This document shows positions 35,173 to 45,443 of a stretch of DNA of 64,000 nucleotides, in pieces. Position numbers and translations under genes: made by a program. Location of the stretch: assembly GCF_018219155.1 (NCBI RefSeq), contig NZ_CP056123.1:2737505-2801504 (forward strand), in the 5' to 3' direction. Source of the DNA: Moritella sp. 24. GTDB taxonomy: Bacteria > Pseudomonadota > Gammaproteobacteria > Enterobacterales > Moritellaceae. Position 1 is the first letter of the stretch. Every line of letters starts with the position of its first letter. The notes under the pieces were generated by a model. It ran no database searches, was not told the origin of the DNA, and saw nothing but the letters and a program-made list of their open reading frames with translations.

Positions 35173-35913
35173 ATGCTTGTTGAAACTTTAGTGCCTTTTA
35201 TGGCTATTATTGCCGTTGCAACCTACGTACAAAGTATTGCTGGTTTTGCCTTGGGCATGATCGTCATGGGAACCGTCACCAGTTTTAATCTCGTGCCTAT
35301 CGCGTTTACTTCCGTCGTCATTAGCACCGTGACATTAATGAATAGTATATTCATCATTAAAGGTTGTTTCTCACAACTAAACAGACGTATCGTCATACTC
35401 ACGGTCGCAGGCATGCTGCCTGGTATGTTTATCGGCTTATATCTACTCGAATACCTAAGCGGCTCCTTTAATGAGATCTTACAAACCATACTCGGTATCG
35501 CTATTATCGGTGCGGGTATTAGTATGATCTTAAAGTCTCCACATAAAGAGCGCAAAGAATCCAAAAAATTCACTTTTTTATGTGCCGGTACTGCATCGGG
35601 TATTCTCAATGGTATGTTTAGTATGGGCGGACCACCTCTCGTTTATATCTTCTATCGCCAACCTTTTACGCTAAACCTTATTCGCTTATATCTATTAAGT
35701 ATCTTTTTTGTCAGCTCAATTAGCCGCCTGACAATGGTTGGACTACGGGGAGAGCTAACCGCGGATATGCTTATTTTTTCAGCCGCTTGTATTCCCGTGG
35801 TACTCGGTGTGAGTTGGATTGCAAAACACTACCCACCGCCAATTAGTTTAGATACCATGCGCAAGTTCGCATTTTGTTTATTAATGGTTATCGGTTCAAG
35901 TTTACTTTATTAA
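35173..35913 (+). CDS. TauE/SafE family sulfite-type exporter
   Basis: 246 residues, eight hydrophobic segments. Two repeats are seen: IAVATYVQSIAGFALGMIVMGTV near the N-terminus and GTASGILNGMFSMGGPPLVYIF at about residues 138-160, both carrying the glycine-rich motif of this family. Likely exports a small organic anion or sulfite. It is a single gene with a reasonable AGGA site. No partner enzyme is adjacent, so the substrate stays open. Confidence 0.82.
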   Translation: MLVETLVPFMAIIAVATYVQSIAGFALGMIVMGTVTSFNLVPIAFTSVVISTVTLMNSIFIIKGCFSQLNRRIVILTVAGMLPGMFIGLYLLEYLSGSFNEILQTILGIAIIGAGISMILKSPHKERKESKKFTFLCAGTASGILNGMFSMGGPPLVYIFYRQPFTLNLIRLYLLSIFFVSSISRLTMVGLRGELTADMLIFSAACIPVVLGVSWIAKHYPPPISLDTMRKFAFCLLMVIGSSLLY

Positions 35914-35993
35914 ATATTCACTATAATTACGTAGTTTTACCAGTTGTTTCTTCATAATGCAGACGCATATACTTGCGTACTTTTGGAGACAAC

Positions 35994-36995
35994 TTGGTTA
36001 AGCCACTTTACTTATTTTTTCTTGCTGTAACACCATTCGTTGTAGAAGCTGAATCCTTCTATGAATATGAATATGAAGTGCAAGAGATCACGCTCGAATC
36101 TGATATTCCTGAAACAATATTGGAAATGCCGAGTAGTGAACAAGCTGCGTCTCCAGCTAAAAAATGGAATCATACCCTTCCGTTTTATGCCGAAGATATT
36201 GTAATGAATGGGTATGATTTACCACTTCCATTTGGTATCAGCTTCATCTACGCCAATGTGCAACAAGACATGATGCTCACCGATTTATCTGTTGGATTTC
36301 GCGATTCAGAAAAAGTAGATATCGATTTCGTCTCATTTGAAAATACGAAATCGAACACACATACCCCTCAGTTAAAACTAGATGCTTGGCTGTTTCCTTT
36401 TATGAATGTGTTTGCCACTATAGGTAAAGTGTCCGGCACTGTCGGAATTAACTTTACCATTGATGGTAATGATGCCTTACAACAGTTAAACATTGACTGC
36501 TCACAGATCAAAAATAAACCTGTATGCAATGCGCTTGGTGACAAAGCCCTGACAGTAGAAGACATCGAAGCTAACTTAACAGGGATGTCTTACAGCACTG
36601 GCATGATGTTTGTTGGCGGTTGGAACCATTACTTTATCTCTGTTCCCATTACATTTACTTGGACCAATATGGACCGCAGTGAAACCGAAGGCTATATATC
36701 CAATATTTTACCCCGCGTCGGTAAACAATTTCTATTTAATAACGGTTCAAGCTTATCTCTATATATCGGCACAAGTTATTTAAAAAGCCAGTTGACTCTG
36801 TCTGGCTCTCAGCCGATTCCAGGAACAGGAGAAAGCATTGATTATAAAATAAAACAAGAGAATGCGGATAAATGGATGGGCCTTGTGGGCGGTAATTATA
36901 GTTTAAATAAACGTTGGTCGCTGGCCTTTGAATATGGTGGTATTGGTGGTGATAGTCGTCAACAGTTTATTGCTAATCTATCTTATCGTTACTAA
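35994..36995 (+). CDS. Outer-membrane beta-barrel protein (paralogue 1), TTG start
   Basis: 333 residues. I chose TTG 35994, preceded by GGAG, giving the signal peptide MVKPLYLFFLAVTPFVVEA; the earlier TTG at 35973 has no ribosome site. The mature protein starts with an acidic linker and continues with alternating strands (LPLPFGISFIYANVQQDMMLTDLSVGF, KLDAWLFPFMNVFATIGKVSGT) to a C-terminal FIANLSYRY, typical of barrels. It is a clear paralogue of the next gene and more distantly of 39815-40834. Function unknown; a porin or lipid-receptor role is possible. Confidence 0.7.
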   Translation: MVKPLYLFFLAVTPFVVEAESFYEYEYEVQEITLESDIPETILEMPSSEQAASPAKKWNHTLPFYAEDIVMNGYDLPLPFGISFIYANVQQDMMLTDLSVGFRDSEKVDIDFVSFENTKSNTHTPQLKLDAWLFPFMNVFATIGKVSGTVGINFTIDGNDALQQLNIDCSQIKNKPVCNALGDKALTVEDIEANLTGMSYSTGMMFVGGWNHYFISVPITFTWTNMDRSETEGYISNILPRVGKQFLFNNGSSLSLYIGTSYLKSQLTLSGSQPIPGTGESIDYKIKQENADKWMGLVGGNYSLNKRWSLAFEYGGIGGDSRQQFIANLSYRY

Positions 36996-37116
36996 TTACT
37001 TAGGATTATATGGATAAACTACGTAAGGATATGATTAAATAAAATAACTAGTTATATATTAGTAAATATTTCAATATCTTGCATTACTTTTATCGTCCCC
37101 CTAGAATGTTTACTCT

Positions 37117-37157
37117 TTTGGCTGCTCAGGCCAAACTTTTTCTTAGTAAGAAAAATA
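37117..37157 (+). terminator. Hairpins between the two outer-membrane paralogues
   Basis: Stem TTTGGC/GCCAAA followed by TTTTT, then a second small stem CTTTTTCTTAGTAAGAAAAA. They end just before the 37183 gene and could terminate transcription or attenuate the next gene. Confidence 0.5.
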
Positions 37158-37182
37158 TTAACATTCTGGATTGTTGGAATAA

Positions 37183-38178
37183 ATGAAACTAAAAGTGCTT
37201 ACGTTATTAATATTCTTTGCAACACTACTCATGTTCGCAAATGTATCACGTGCAGAATACCAACAAGAAGAGTTAATTTTAGAAGCCGACACGGCCATCC
37301 CCAAATTTGAAATAATCGATACAGCAAAGCAAAGTACATCACCATCGAAGCAATGGGAAAGCATGCTCCCCTTCTTTGCCCAAGACGTCATTATGAATGG
37401 CTATGATTTACCCCTACCGTTTGGGATAAGCCTCATTTATGCCAAGGTGAAACAGGACATGCGCCTGACAGATTTGTCACTTGGATTTAACGGTTCAGAA
37501 AAAGTCGACATCGAATTCATATCCTTTGATACGATCACATCAGATACCTCAACCCCGCATTTAAAACTAGATGCTTGGGTTTTACCATTTATGAATGTAT
37601 TTGCCACGGTAGGTAAACTATCAGGTAGTGTAGATATCAACTTTTCCATTGACGGTAATAAAGCCTTAGATCAACTCGGTACTGATTGCTCTGCAAAAAG
37701 AAAACCGCTTGAGTGCTATCTACTGACTGATAAACGTATTGAAGTCGAAGAGCAGTCTAGCTTAGCTGGTACAGCTTATAGTGTCGGAACCGTGTTTGTC
37801 GGTGGCTGGAACAGTTATTTCATCGCCGTACCGATAACTTTCTCTTGGAGCAAGATGGATCGAGATACCAGTGGTTATGTCATCAATGTTCTACCTCGGG
37901 TTGGAAAAAAGTTTCAGCTCAATAACGGTTCAAGTTTTTCCCTGTATGCGGGTACTAGTTATTTAACCAGCCGATTAACGCTAACGGGCTCACAACCTAT
38001 AGACGACTCGGGTGAGAATTTTGAATATCAAATAAAACAAGAAAATACAGATAAGTGGATGGGACTCGTCGGGGGTAACTACAGCATAAAAGAGGGCTGG
38101 TCATTAGCATTTGAATATGGTGGTATTGGTGGTATTAGTCGCCAACAATTTATTACTAACCTGACTTATCGCTACTAA
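37183..38178 (+). CDS. Outer-membrane beta-barrel protein (paralogue 2)
   Basis: 331 residues with a signal peptide (MKLKVLTLLIFFATLLMFANVSRA). Most of the length aligns with 35994-36995: QDVIMNGYDLPLPFGISLIYAKVKQDM, LKLDAWVLPFMNVFATVGKLSGS, SLAFEYGGIGGISRQQFITNLTYRY. The two genes are an obvious tandem duplication, about 60% identical by eye. The last residues form a typical barrel end (Y-x-Y). The region where they differ most is the loop around residues 165-185, the likely surface part. Function unknown. Confidence 0.72.
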   Translation: MKLKVLTLLIFFATLLMFANVSRAEYQQEELILEADTAIPKFEIIDTAKQSTSPSKQWESMLPFFAQDVIMNGYDLPLPFGISLIYAKVKQDMRLTDLSLGFNGSEKVDIEFISFDTITSDTSTPHLKLDAWVLPFMNVFATVGKLSGSVDINFSIDGNKALDQLGTDCSAKRKPLECYLLTDKRIEVEEQSSLAGTAYSVGTVFVGGWNSYFIAVPITFSWSKMDRDTSGYVINVLPRVGKKFQLNNGSSFSLYAGTSYLTSRLTLTGSQPIDDSGENFEYQIKQENTDKWMGLVGGNYSIKEGWSLAFEYGGIGGISRQQFITNLTYRY

Positions 38179-38407
38179 GATAAATACAATACATTAATAT
38201 ACCTAGTGATACATTATTGAATATTTTCAACAGCTTGCATTAATTCTAGTGCACACCTAAAATACGCCATCTTTGTAATATCGACGACTTAATTGATGCT
38301 TATCATAGATACAACTGAGCATAAGATGTCGGTCGCTTTCTACTTATTTTTCACAGTTGTAAATTTACAATCACGCCGATTTATACCGCCAATACTCTGG
38401 AGTTAAC

Positions 38408-39721
38408 TTGTTTAAACGAATTTACTTATCTGTGCTTATTCTCGCTCCGTTAGCGGCTACTGCAGATCCACTCATTCAATATCAACATTTACCAACAGAT
38501 GTGGTAGATATGCCTTTCTTCGACACAGAAGAAAAAGCGAAGCAACGTACTGATGAATATAACAGTGCGATTGATGCGATTGATGATGCGATTGACAGCT
38601 GTAAAGAAGAAGCGGCATGTGAAAAGTTAAACCAACGTCAAAGCGATCTCGAGTATGCGATTGACGATCACCAAGAGAAGAATGGTTCTTCGATTACATC
38701 TTGGTTAGGCGGCCCAGCGTATACACCTGAAGTCGGCTTTATGCTTGCTGCTGGTGGTTTATTCTCATTTAGCACCAACCGAGAAGAACAAGATTTACAA
38801 CGCTCAAGTGTCTCTTTATTTGCAGTTGGTACACAAGGCGATGCAGGCTTTGGTTACGGTATTCGCTCAAAGCAAAACCTATTCTTTAATAACAATGATA
38901 CTCGATTCAGTGGTGCACTTACCTTTAGTGATGATGCCGAAAACTACTGGGGTATTGGTTATGACAAAGGTAAAGCACAAGATTCATCTGACGATACCTT
39001 AATGCGCAATACATCACTGACCTATGATGCCAACCTCTCATTCAAAAATGACTATGGTTTCTATTTTGGTCCTGCTTTACGTTTAAAATATTATCAAGCT
39101 GACGAAGATGAAATTCCCGAAACAGCCACACTAGATGATAATTTTAATGAATTTAAAGACAAGCCTTTATCTATCGGGTTAGGTGTAACACTAAACTATG
39201 ATACGCGCGATGTGACCGTTAATGCGTGGGAAGGTCAGTATCTAAACTTTGAATATATCAATTATGGTTCTGTCATCGGTAGTGATAACGACTACCAAAA
39301 AGTACTACTTGATTACCGCTATTACCACAGCTTCAACCCAGGCCGTGTTGTTGCCGTATACAATGCGCTTCAGTGGAGTAAAGGTGACGTACCCTTCTAC
39401 GATATGCCAACGTTAGGCGGTAGCTTTTCACTACGCGGATTGTACGCAGGTCGATTTAGAGATAACAATGCAATTGAACACACTGTGGAATATCGCCATA
39501 CCTTCTTACGTAGCAACGGTAATTTATCTGCGCACGGTATGACGGTATGGGGCGGCATAGGATCGGTTGCTGGTGATGATTCAAGTTTGTATGAAAATAT
39601 GCTCTACAGCTACGGTGTCGGTTATCGTTACGAATTACAACCACGCATGAATGTGCGCATAGATTTTGGCTTTAGTGCTGATGATAGCGGGTTCTTCCTG
39701 ACATTCACTGAAGCTTTTTAA
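38408..39721 (+). CDS. BamA/Omp85-like surface barrel protein, TTG start
   Basis: 437 residues from TTG 38408, with GGAG upstream. Signal peptide MFKRIYLSVLILAPLAATA. Residues ~45-100 form an acidic coiled coil (DEYNSAIDAIDDAIDSCKEEAACEKLNQRQSDLEYA). The rest is a 16-strand-like barrel with the BamA-type domain at the C-terminus (GVTLNYDTRDVTVNAWEGQYLNFEYIN, LGGSFSLRGLYAGRFRDNNAIEHTVEYRHTF, ending FTEAF). POTRA domains are lacking, so it is not BamA itself. It may insert or present a partner in the outer membrane. Confidence 0.72.
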   Translation: MFKRIYLSVLILAPLAATADPLIQYQHLPTDVVDMPFFDTEEKAKQRTDEYNSAIDAIDDAIDSCKEEAACEKLNQRQSDLEYAIDDHQEKNGSSITSWLGGPAYTPEVGFMLAAGGLFSFSTNREEQDLQRSSVSLFAVGTQGDAGFGYGIRSKQNLFFNNNDTRFSGALTFSDDAENYWGIGYDKGKAQDSSDDTLMRNTSLTYDANLSFKNDYGFYFGPALRLKYYQADEDEIPETATLDDNFNEFKDKPLSIGLGVTLNYDTRDVTVNAWEGQYLNFEYINYGSVIGSDNDYQKVLLDYRYYHSFNPGRVVAVYNALQWSKGDVPFYDMPTLGGSFSLRGLYAGRFRDNNAIEHTVEYRHTFLRSNGNLSAHGMTVWGGIGSVAGDDSSLYENMLYSYGVGYRYELQPRMNVRIDFGFSADDSGFFLTFTEAF

Positions 39722-39814
39722 AGTACGACTGACAACGATTATAAATACAACTTAAAACAATACTTTTACTAGTTATTTTTTTTACAAATTACTATTTTGG
39801 ACTTTTGCAATAAA

Positions 39815-40834
39815 ATGAAATTAACAACACTTGCTTTATTAACCGCATTAACCGCGCCGCTTGCATTTGCAAACGACACGAGCATCACCACTTTAACGCC
39901 AGAAACATCGGCTGCAATAGAGGTCGACTCAAATAATGCTCCGTCATTTCCAGAGTCATTCAAGCCTCAAGGTGAAGCGTTATTAGGCTTACAGTCGCTT
40001 GAGTCTCAAGAACAAGCTATTCAAGAAGAACACTGGAGCGGTTTACCTTTCTTAGGAAAGAAAGCCCGTGAAATGGGTTATCAGCTGCCTATCCCGCTGG
40101 GTTTTAATGTTTTTTATAACAAGCAAGAAGTTGGTTATGTTGCACAAGATGACTTTAAATTAGGACTTAAAGGTTCTGGTAAAGGACTTATTGGTCGCAT
40201 TGACGAAAATATTGTCATACCTGCTGAAGATGTTGATATTACGGGTGAAGATGAAAGTATTCAGCTTAAAGTCGATGCTTGGATCTTACCTTTCTGGAAC
40301 GTTTATGGCTTAGTTGGCTATACCAAGGGGCATAAAGATATTAATATTAATCTTCAATCTCTTGGTATTCCTCTACCACTAACATTACCAATTGAATATG
40401 AAGCATATAATGTTGGTATTGGACAAGTGTTAGCAGGGCAAGTTGAGGTGATACCTGGTATGCACCCGTTTATATTTACTGGTGTAATGGCCTTTACCAA
40501 TTCATGGACAACAACAACTGACAGTACCATTCAAACCTATATCGGCTCATTCCGTACAGGTCAACGCTACGCAGTTCCCGGTGGCCAATTGGCGGTAATG
40601 CTTGGTTATAACTACCAATTAATTAATCAAGATATCACAGGTAGCTACACATTCGATCTGGATAAAAATACATTAGACGTTGATTATGAGGTTAACCTTA
40701 AAAGTGCTGAAACAGGTAACATGTCTGTCAGTATGGTTTATGATTTCGGTCCAAAACAAGAGTGGAACATGTTCTTAGAATATGGGTTCTTAAACTGGAA
40801 CCAAGTGATCTTCTCTATTGGTCGTCGTTTCTAA
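39815..40834 (+). CDS. Outer-membrane beta-barrel protein (paralogue 3)
   Basis: 339 residues with signal peptide MKLTTLALLTALTAPLAFA. WSGLPFLGKKAREMGYQLPIPLGFNVFYNKQEVG and QLKVDAWILPFWNVYGLVGYTKGHKDI match the corresponding strands of the two paralogues at 36-38 kb, at lower identity. The C-terminus NQVIFSIGRRF is a barrel end. The start is ATG 39815; the TTG 18 bases upstream is less likely. Function unknown. The three paralogues and the Omp85-like gene probably form one surface module. Confidence 0.68.
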   Translation: MKLTTLALLTALTAPLAFANDTSITTLTPETSAAIEVDSNNAPSFPESFKPQGEALLGLQSLESQEQAIQEEHWSGLPFLGKKAREMGYQLPIPLGFNVFYNKQEVGYVAQDDFKLGLKGSGKGLIGRIDENIVIPAEDVDITGEDESIQLKVDAWILPFWNVYGLVGYTKGHKDININLQSLGIPLPLTLPIEYEAYNVGIGQVLAGQVEVIPGMHPFIFTGVMAFTNSWTTTTDSTIQTYIGSFRTGQRYAVPGGQLAVMLGYNYQLINQDITGSYTFDLDKNTLDVDYEVNLKSAETGNMSVSMVYDFGPKQEWNMFLEYGFLNWNQVIFSIGRRF

Positions 40835-40866
40835 TAAAACGACTAAATAAGCAAACAATAGATAAT

Positions 40867-40907
40867 AAAAAGCCGCGGTTACTGAATCAGTAAATCGCGG
40901 CTTTTTA
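40867..40907. terminator. Bidirectional terminator
   Basis: AAAAAGCCGCGGTTACTGAA ... CAGTAAATCGCGGCTTTTT: long stem with A run on one side and T run on the other; serves the outer-membrane gene and the trhO gene coming from the other strand. Confidence 0.92.
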
Positions 40908-40940
40908 GTTCTTAGCTAAACACTCAAATAAGTCTAAACC

Positions 40941-41945
40941 TTATTTTGAGTTTTGCTCAGCTTTCTTCTTTGCTTTTTCTACGCGACGTTCATCAATGAT
41001 ATGTTTAATTTCACCACCAATGTGTGACTCACCACGTTTCTCAGCTAATTCCATTTGACGTTCACGTTCTGCAAAACGGCTACGTTGTGTATCAGATACT
41101 TGATCGTGGCAACGGTGACAACTCAGGCCTTTCACGTAATGTTCACTTTGCATTTCGTCTTGCGTTAACGGGTAACGACAAGCAAAACATTGATCACATT
41201 CGCCTTGCTCTAAATCGTGATTCACCGAAACACGCGCATCGAATACAAAACACTCACCTTCCCACATGGTTTCTTCTTTAGGCACTTCTTCAAGATACTT
41301 AAGAATACCGCCTTCCAAGTGATAAACTTCGTCAAAACCTTGCTCTTTTAAATAAGCAGTCGATTTTTCACAACGAATACCACCCGTACAATACATCGCT
41401 ACTTTCTTGTGTTTTTCTTTATCTAAGTTGTTTTTCACATACTCAGGGAATTCACGGAAAGTGGCTGTATTCGGGTTTACAGCATTTTGGAATGTACCGA
41501 TCTCAATTTCATAATCGTTACGAGTATCGATTAGAATCACTTCTGGATCAGAGATAAGTGCATTCCAATCTTTCGGTTGCACGTAAGTACCAACAACTTG
41601 GTTAGGGTCGATACCTTCAACACCCATAGTTACGATTTCTTTTTTCAACTTCACCTTAGTACGTAAGAACGGGTTCTCATCGTTATAAGATTGTTTGAAA
41701 GAGATTTCACCCAAACTTGGGTCTTGAGATAAAAAGCTTAATACAGCATCAATACCTGCTTGTGGCCCAGCAATTGTACCGTTGATACCCTCAGCCGCTA
41801 ATAACAGCGTACCGCGAACATCTTGGCTTTCCATTTTTGCTAATAAAGGCGCGCGTAACGCTTCGAAGTTTTCTAAACGTACGAATTTGTATAATGCACA
41901 AACTGTGATTTGAGCGGTATTATTGGTAGTAATTGGTGCTGACAT
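40941..41945 (-). CDS. trhO: tRNA uridine(34) hydroxylase, rhodanese family
   Basis: 334 residues from ATG 41945 (MSAPITTNN), chosen because GGGGAA lies nine bases upstream; the longer frame lacks a site. The rhodanese domain has the active cysteine in [11 protein letters not shown]. The N-terminal acylphosphatase-like part is [17 protein letters not shown] late [17 protein letters not shown] zinc-like cluster and the C-terminal [18 protein letters not shown] match YceA/TrhO. The enzyme makes 5-hydroxyuridine at tRNA position 34. Single gene. Confidence 0.95.
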   Translation of the reverse strand: MSAPITTNNTAQITVCALYKFVRLENFEALRAPLLAKMESQDVRGTLLLAAEGINGTIAGPQAGIDAVLSFLSQDPSLGEISFKQSYNDENPFLRTKVKLKKEIVTMGVEGIDPNQVVGTYVQPKDWNALISDPEVILIDTRNDYEIEIGTFQNAVNPNTATFREFPEYVKNNLDKEKHKKVAMYCTGGIRCEKSTAYLKEQGFDEVYHLEGGILKYLEEVPKEETMWEGECFVFDARVSVNHDLEQGECDQCFACRYPLTQDEMQSEHYVKGLSCHRCHDQVSDTQRSRFAERERQMELAEKRGESHIGGEIKHIIDERRVEKAKKKAEQNSK

Positions 41946-42186
41946 TTGGTTATTCCCCATTGAGCTAACTGGAACGTAAATCCAGAGCTGTAGATTAAGG
42001 CGGCGATGGTAACAGAAATACGATATAGCGGCCACTAAAATTGATCTAGATCAACAATCAGCATGGCGACGCCCCTAACCCAACGTCAAAAACTATACTT
42101 TGTAGGTACAAAGTTCGTGAATTTAAAATATCTGGCACAGTTATTGATTGACTCATTGTAAGACTCGCTCATTCAGGATGACGATT

Positions 42187-44085
42187 ATGATGACAAACCC
42201 GCAATTAACCCGATTTATTGAGCGTAATAGACTCGATACGACTTATTTAACCGATGCTGCAAAATGGTACACAGGCCTCATATCTGCAATCAGAGCGCAC
42301 CAGTATAGTGCAGTAGAGAGTACTATGGAGAGTTCTAGTGAGAGTTCTAGTGAGAGTACTATTGAGAGTAATCTGGGCAGTAGTTCAGTAATATCTGGAC
42401 GAGGTAATAATAAACAAACACCTGTTTTACTTGGTATTAATGGTTGCCAAGGTTCAGGTAAGTCAACACTCGCTGATTATCTCGCTACCTACTTAACCAG
42501 TGAATATAAAATGAATGTCGCAGTGCTTTCTCTGGATGATTTTTACTATAGCCACCAGCAACGTAAAAACCTATCTGAACATGAACATCATTTACTACAA
42601 ACTCGTGGCGTACCTGGCACACATAATTTATCTCTCGCACACGACACACTAGATAAACTGCAATCCGCAGATCATAAATCAGCACCTGTTGCACTGCCTC
42701 GCTTTAATAAAACAACCGACAACCCTTACCCCGAGTCGGAATGGCCCATGGTTCACGGACCTGTCGATGTCATCATCTTGGAGGGATGGTGCTTAGGCGT
42801 ACAAGCTCAAACAGATGAAGCACTATTAGACCCCGTCAACAGACTTGAAGCGACAAAAGACAAATACGGTATTTGGCGCCGCTATGTGAACCATCAGATC
42901 AAACATCACTACGCTGCACTTTATGAACGACTCGATATGTTAGTCATGCTTAAAGCACCAAGTTTCGATATTGTTTATCAATGGCGATTAGCGCAGGAGA
43001 CAAAATTAAAACAACAAACACTCACGCTTAGTTCCCCACTGAACCGTGTCATGAACGAATCAGAAATAAAACTGTTCACCGCTTACTTTCAACGGGTCAC
43101 CGAACATGGGTTAACAACACTGCCCGCTTTATGTAACTGGGTGTTTGAATTAGATGCTAACCGTAATATGGTTCATTCATATACGCCCCAATCAATACAG
43201 CTTGATCAATACCCAGCCATTTTTACCGATCTTGATGGTACCTTGCTCGATCATGATAACTACAGTTTTACCCCTGCTTTAAATACATTGGCCGAATTAA
43301 AGCAGGCTGCAATACCCGTGATCCCCAATACCAGTAAAACCTATGCCGAATTACTCGTTCTAAGAAAAAAACTTGATTTAAAAGGGCCATTTATTGTTGA
43401 AAATGGGGCTGCTATTTATATACCAGTTAACTATTTTAGCCATCAACCTATCGGCACAATACAACAAGATGGTTACTGGGTTAAATCCCTTGTTCATTCA
43501 CGCGAACATTGGTTATCGCTACTACAAACGGTTCCGACACAACAGACAGCGTTATTCACAAGTATGCATACAATGACACTTAACGACATTGTTGATGCGA
43601 CAGGATTAGATAAGGAAAGTGCTGCCCTTGCAAGTCAACGACAATATGGCGAGCCTGTACTCTGGAAAGGTAATGCAGCACAAAAACAAATATTCATTCA
43701 ACACTTAAAAAAACAAGGGGCGACGATCTTAGAGGGTGGACGTTTCTTGCATGTTTGCGGCGATTGTAACAAAGGTAAAGCAATGGGCTGGTTAATGAAT
43801 CAGTTTAAATTATTTCATCCACAGCAAACACCCTACTCTATTGCTCTCGGTGACGGTAACAATGATATTGCCATGTTAGAAGCTGCGCAATATGCCGCCA
43901 TCATTTTATCACCAGCACATATCCCTCCAAAATTAAAACGTAAACAAGGCCTCATCACCAGCAAGTACACAGGGCCAACAGGATGGGCAGAAGTGTTAGC
44001 GAAGTTATTACCCAAACTACGGCCTAATCTGTCATCCAAATTATTACCGACAGTATCACCAGAGCTTGAGCTAACAACGGTTTAA
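42187..44085 (+). CDS. Fused glycerate kinase and glucosyl-3-phosphoglycerate phosphatase
   Basis: 632 residues from ATG 42187 (AGGA upstream). The first half is a P-loop kinase like D-glycerate kinase: GINGCQGSGKSTL at about residues 78-90, LSLDDFYYS, and RGVPGTHNLSL. It contains an acidic/serine-rich insert (about residues 43-65) made by a 12-bp repeat. The second half is a HAD phosphatase of the mannosyl-3-phosphoglycerate type: FTDLDGTLLDHDN, NTSKT, and GDGNNDIAML. So one protein could salvage glycerate and dephosphorylate the sugar phosphate. Next come gpgS and the phosphorylase. Confidence 0.82.
   Translation: MMTNPQLTRFIERNRLDTTYLTDAAKWYTGLISAIRAHQYSAVESTMESSSESSSESTIESNLGSSSVISGRGNNKQTPVLLGINGCQGSGKSTLADYLATYLTSEYKMNVAVLSLDDFYYSHQQRKNLSEHEHHLLQTRGVPGTHNLSLAHDTLDKLQSADHKSAPVALPRFNKTTDNPYPESEWPMVHGPVDVIILEGWCLGVQAQTDEALLDPVNRLEATKDKYGIWRRYVNHQIKHHYAALYERLDMLVMLKAPSFDIVYQWRLAQETKLKQQTLTLSSPLNRVMNESEIKLFTAYFQRVTEHGLTTLPALCNWVFELDANRNMVHSYTPQSIQLDQYPAIFTDLDGTLLDHDNYSFTPALNTLAELKQAAIPVIPNTSKTYAELLVLRKKLDLKGPFIVENGAAIYIPVNYFSHQPIGTIQQDGYWVKSLVHSREHWLSLLQTVPTQQTALFTSMHTMTLNDIVDATGLDKESAALASQRQYGEPVLWKGNAAQKQIFIQHLKKQGATILEGGRFLHVCGDCNKGKAMGWLMNQFKLFHPQQTPYSIALGDGNNDIAMLEAAQYAAIILSPAHIPPKLKRKQGLITSKYTGPTGWAEVLAKLLPKLRPNLSSKLLPTVSPELELTTV
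42316..42375. repeat. 12-bp in-frame tandem repeat, five copies (GAGAGTTCTAGT-like)
   Basis: Encodes ESTM-ESSS-ESSS-ESTI-ESNL in the N-terminal part of the fused kinase. In-frame length keeps the gene open when copy number varies. Confidence 0.85.
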
Positions 44086-44138
44086 TTTTTGAAGCATTAA
44101 ATTCACCACTTAGATGCAAATATTAAGGAAGATTTATC

Positions 44139-45365
44139 ATGGCTGATTTCTATCAAAATGGTGTTATTACAACACTGCATAACCTAAATCAACGTCCATT
44201 AGAAGCAATGGAAGCAGAACTCACTGAGTTTTCAAAATCTCGCCCAATGTCGTTAATTCTACCTTCATTATTTTCGGAATTAGAAGGCGAAGCATTGCCT
44301 AATATTATTAATCATTTACAAGATGTACCGTATTTAAACGAGATCGTCATTGGTTTAGATCGCGCGAATGAAGCACAATACAAACATGCGTTAAAATTCT
44401 TCGGCGCATTGCCACAACATCACCGTATTTTATGGAATGATGGCCCTCGCCTGCAAGCACTTGATGCCGAACTAGCCGAGCTTGGCTTAGCACCCAAAGA
44501 ATTAGGCAAAGGCCGTAACGTCTGGTATTGCATGGGTTACACACTTGCATCTGGAAAGTCAGAATCGGTGGCGTTACATGATTGCGATATTCTAACCTAC
44601 GACAGATCACTGCTCGCACGTTTGATTTATCCCGTTGCTAATCCGCAATTTAACTATGAATTTTGTAAAGGTTTTTATGCCCGCGTTGCTGACGGTAAGA
44701 TTAACGGCAGGGTTTCTCGATTATTAATCACGCCTTTATTACGTTCGCTAAAACGCGTTGTCGGCCATAACGATTACCTTGAATACATGGACAGCTTCCG
44801 TTATCCGCTCGCCGGTGAGTTCTCATTCCGTAAAGACGTACTTAACGATATTCGCATCCCAAGTGACTGGGGTTTAGAGATTGGCGTATTATCAGAAATG
44901 CACCGTAATTATTCTCACAATCGATTATGCCAAGCCGATATTGCTGATGTTTACGATCACAAACATCAAGACCTGTCGTTAGATAACGAAGATGGTGGCT
45001 TATCAAAAATGTCGATTGATATTACCAAGGCATTTTTCCGTAAACTGGCGACCCAAGGTCATACCTTTACCAACGAAAATTTCCGCACAATCAAAGCGAC
45101 TTATTACCGTATTGCCCTCGATTTTGTTGAAACCTATTATAACGATGCCGTAATGAATGGCCTGACACTCGATATTCATTCAGAAGAAGAAGCCGTCGAA
45201 ATGTTCGCTCAAAACATCATGACAGCCGGACAAAACTTCCTCGAAAATCCAATGGAAAAACCCTTTATGCCAAGTTGGAACCGCGTTATTTCAGCCATGC
45301 CAGACGTATTAGAACGCCTTAAAGAAGCGGTAGAGTTAGATAGAGCTGACTTCATAGCTCAATAA
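44139..45365 (+). CDS. gpgS: Glucosyl-3-phosphoglycerate synthase
   Basis: 408 residues, GT81-type glycosyltransferase. Motifs: SLILPSLFSELEGEALPNII, VIGLDRANEAQYK, the metal-binding DCD in ALHDCDILTYD, and GEFSFRKDVLNDIRIPSDWGLEIGVLSEMHR. It transfers glucose from NDP-glucose to 3-phosphoglycerate, the first step of glucosylglycerate synthesis, an osmolyte made under salt stress or low nitrogen. It lies 53 bases behind the phosphatase fusion and ahead of the phosphorylase. The gene start has AAGGAAG. Confidence 0.9.
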   Translation: MADFYQNGVITTLHNLNQRPLEAMEAELTEFSKSRPMSLILPSLFSELEGEALPNIINHLQDVPYLNEIVIGLDRANEAQYKHALKFFGALPQHHRILWNDGPRLQALDAELAELGLAPKELGKGRNVWYCMGYTLASGKSESVALHDCDILTYDRSLLARLIYPVANPQFNYEFCKGFYARVADGKINGRVSRLLITPLLRSLKRVVGHNDYLEYMDSFRYPLAGEFSFRKDVLNDIRIPSDWGLEIGVLSEMHRNYSHNRLCQADIADVYDHKHQDLSLDNEDGGLSKMSIDITKAFFRKLATQGHTFTNENFRTIKATYYRIALDFVETYYNDAVMNGLTLDIHSEEEAVEMFAQNIMTAGQNFLENPMEKPFMPSWNRVISAMPDVLERLKEAVELDRADFIAQ

Positions 45366-45443
45366 TGAACCGTTATACCTTGTATCGGCGGCCTATATTG
45401 CCGTCGCAAACATAGCTAACTGATGGCATGGATGGTGATAAAA

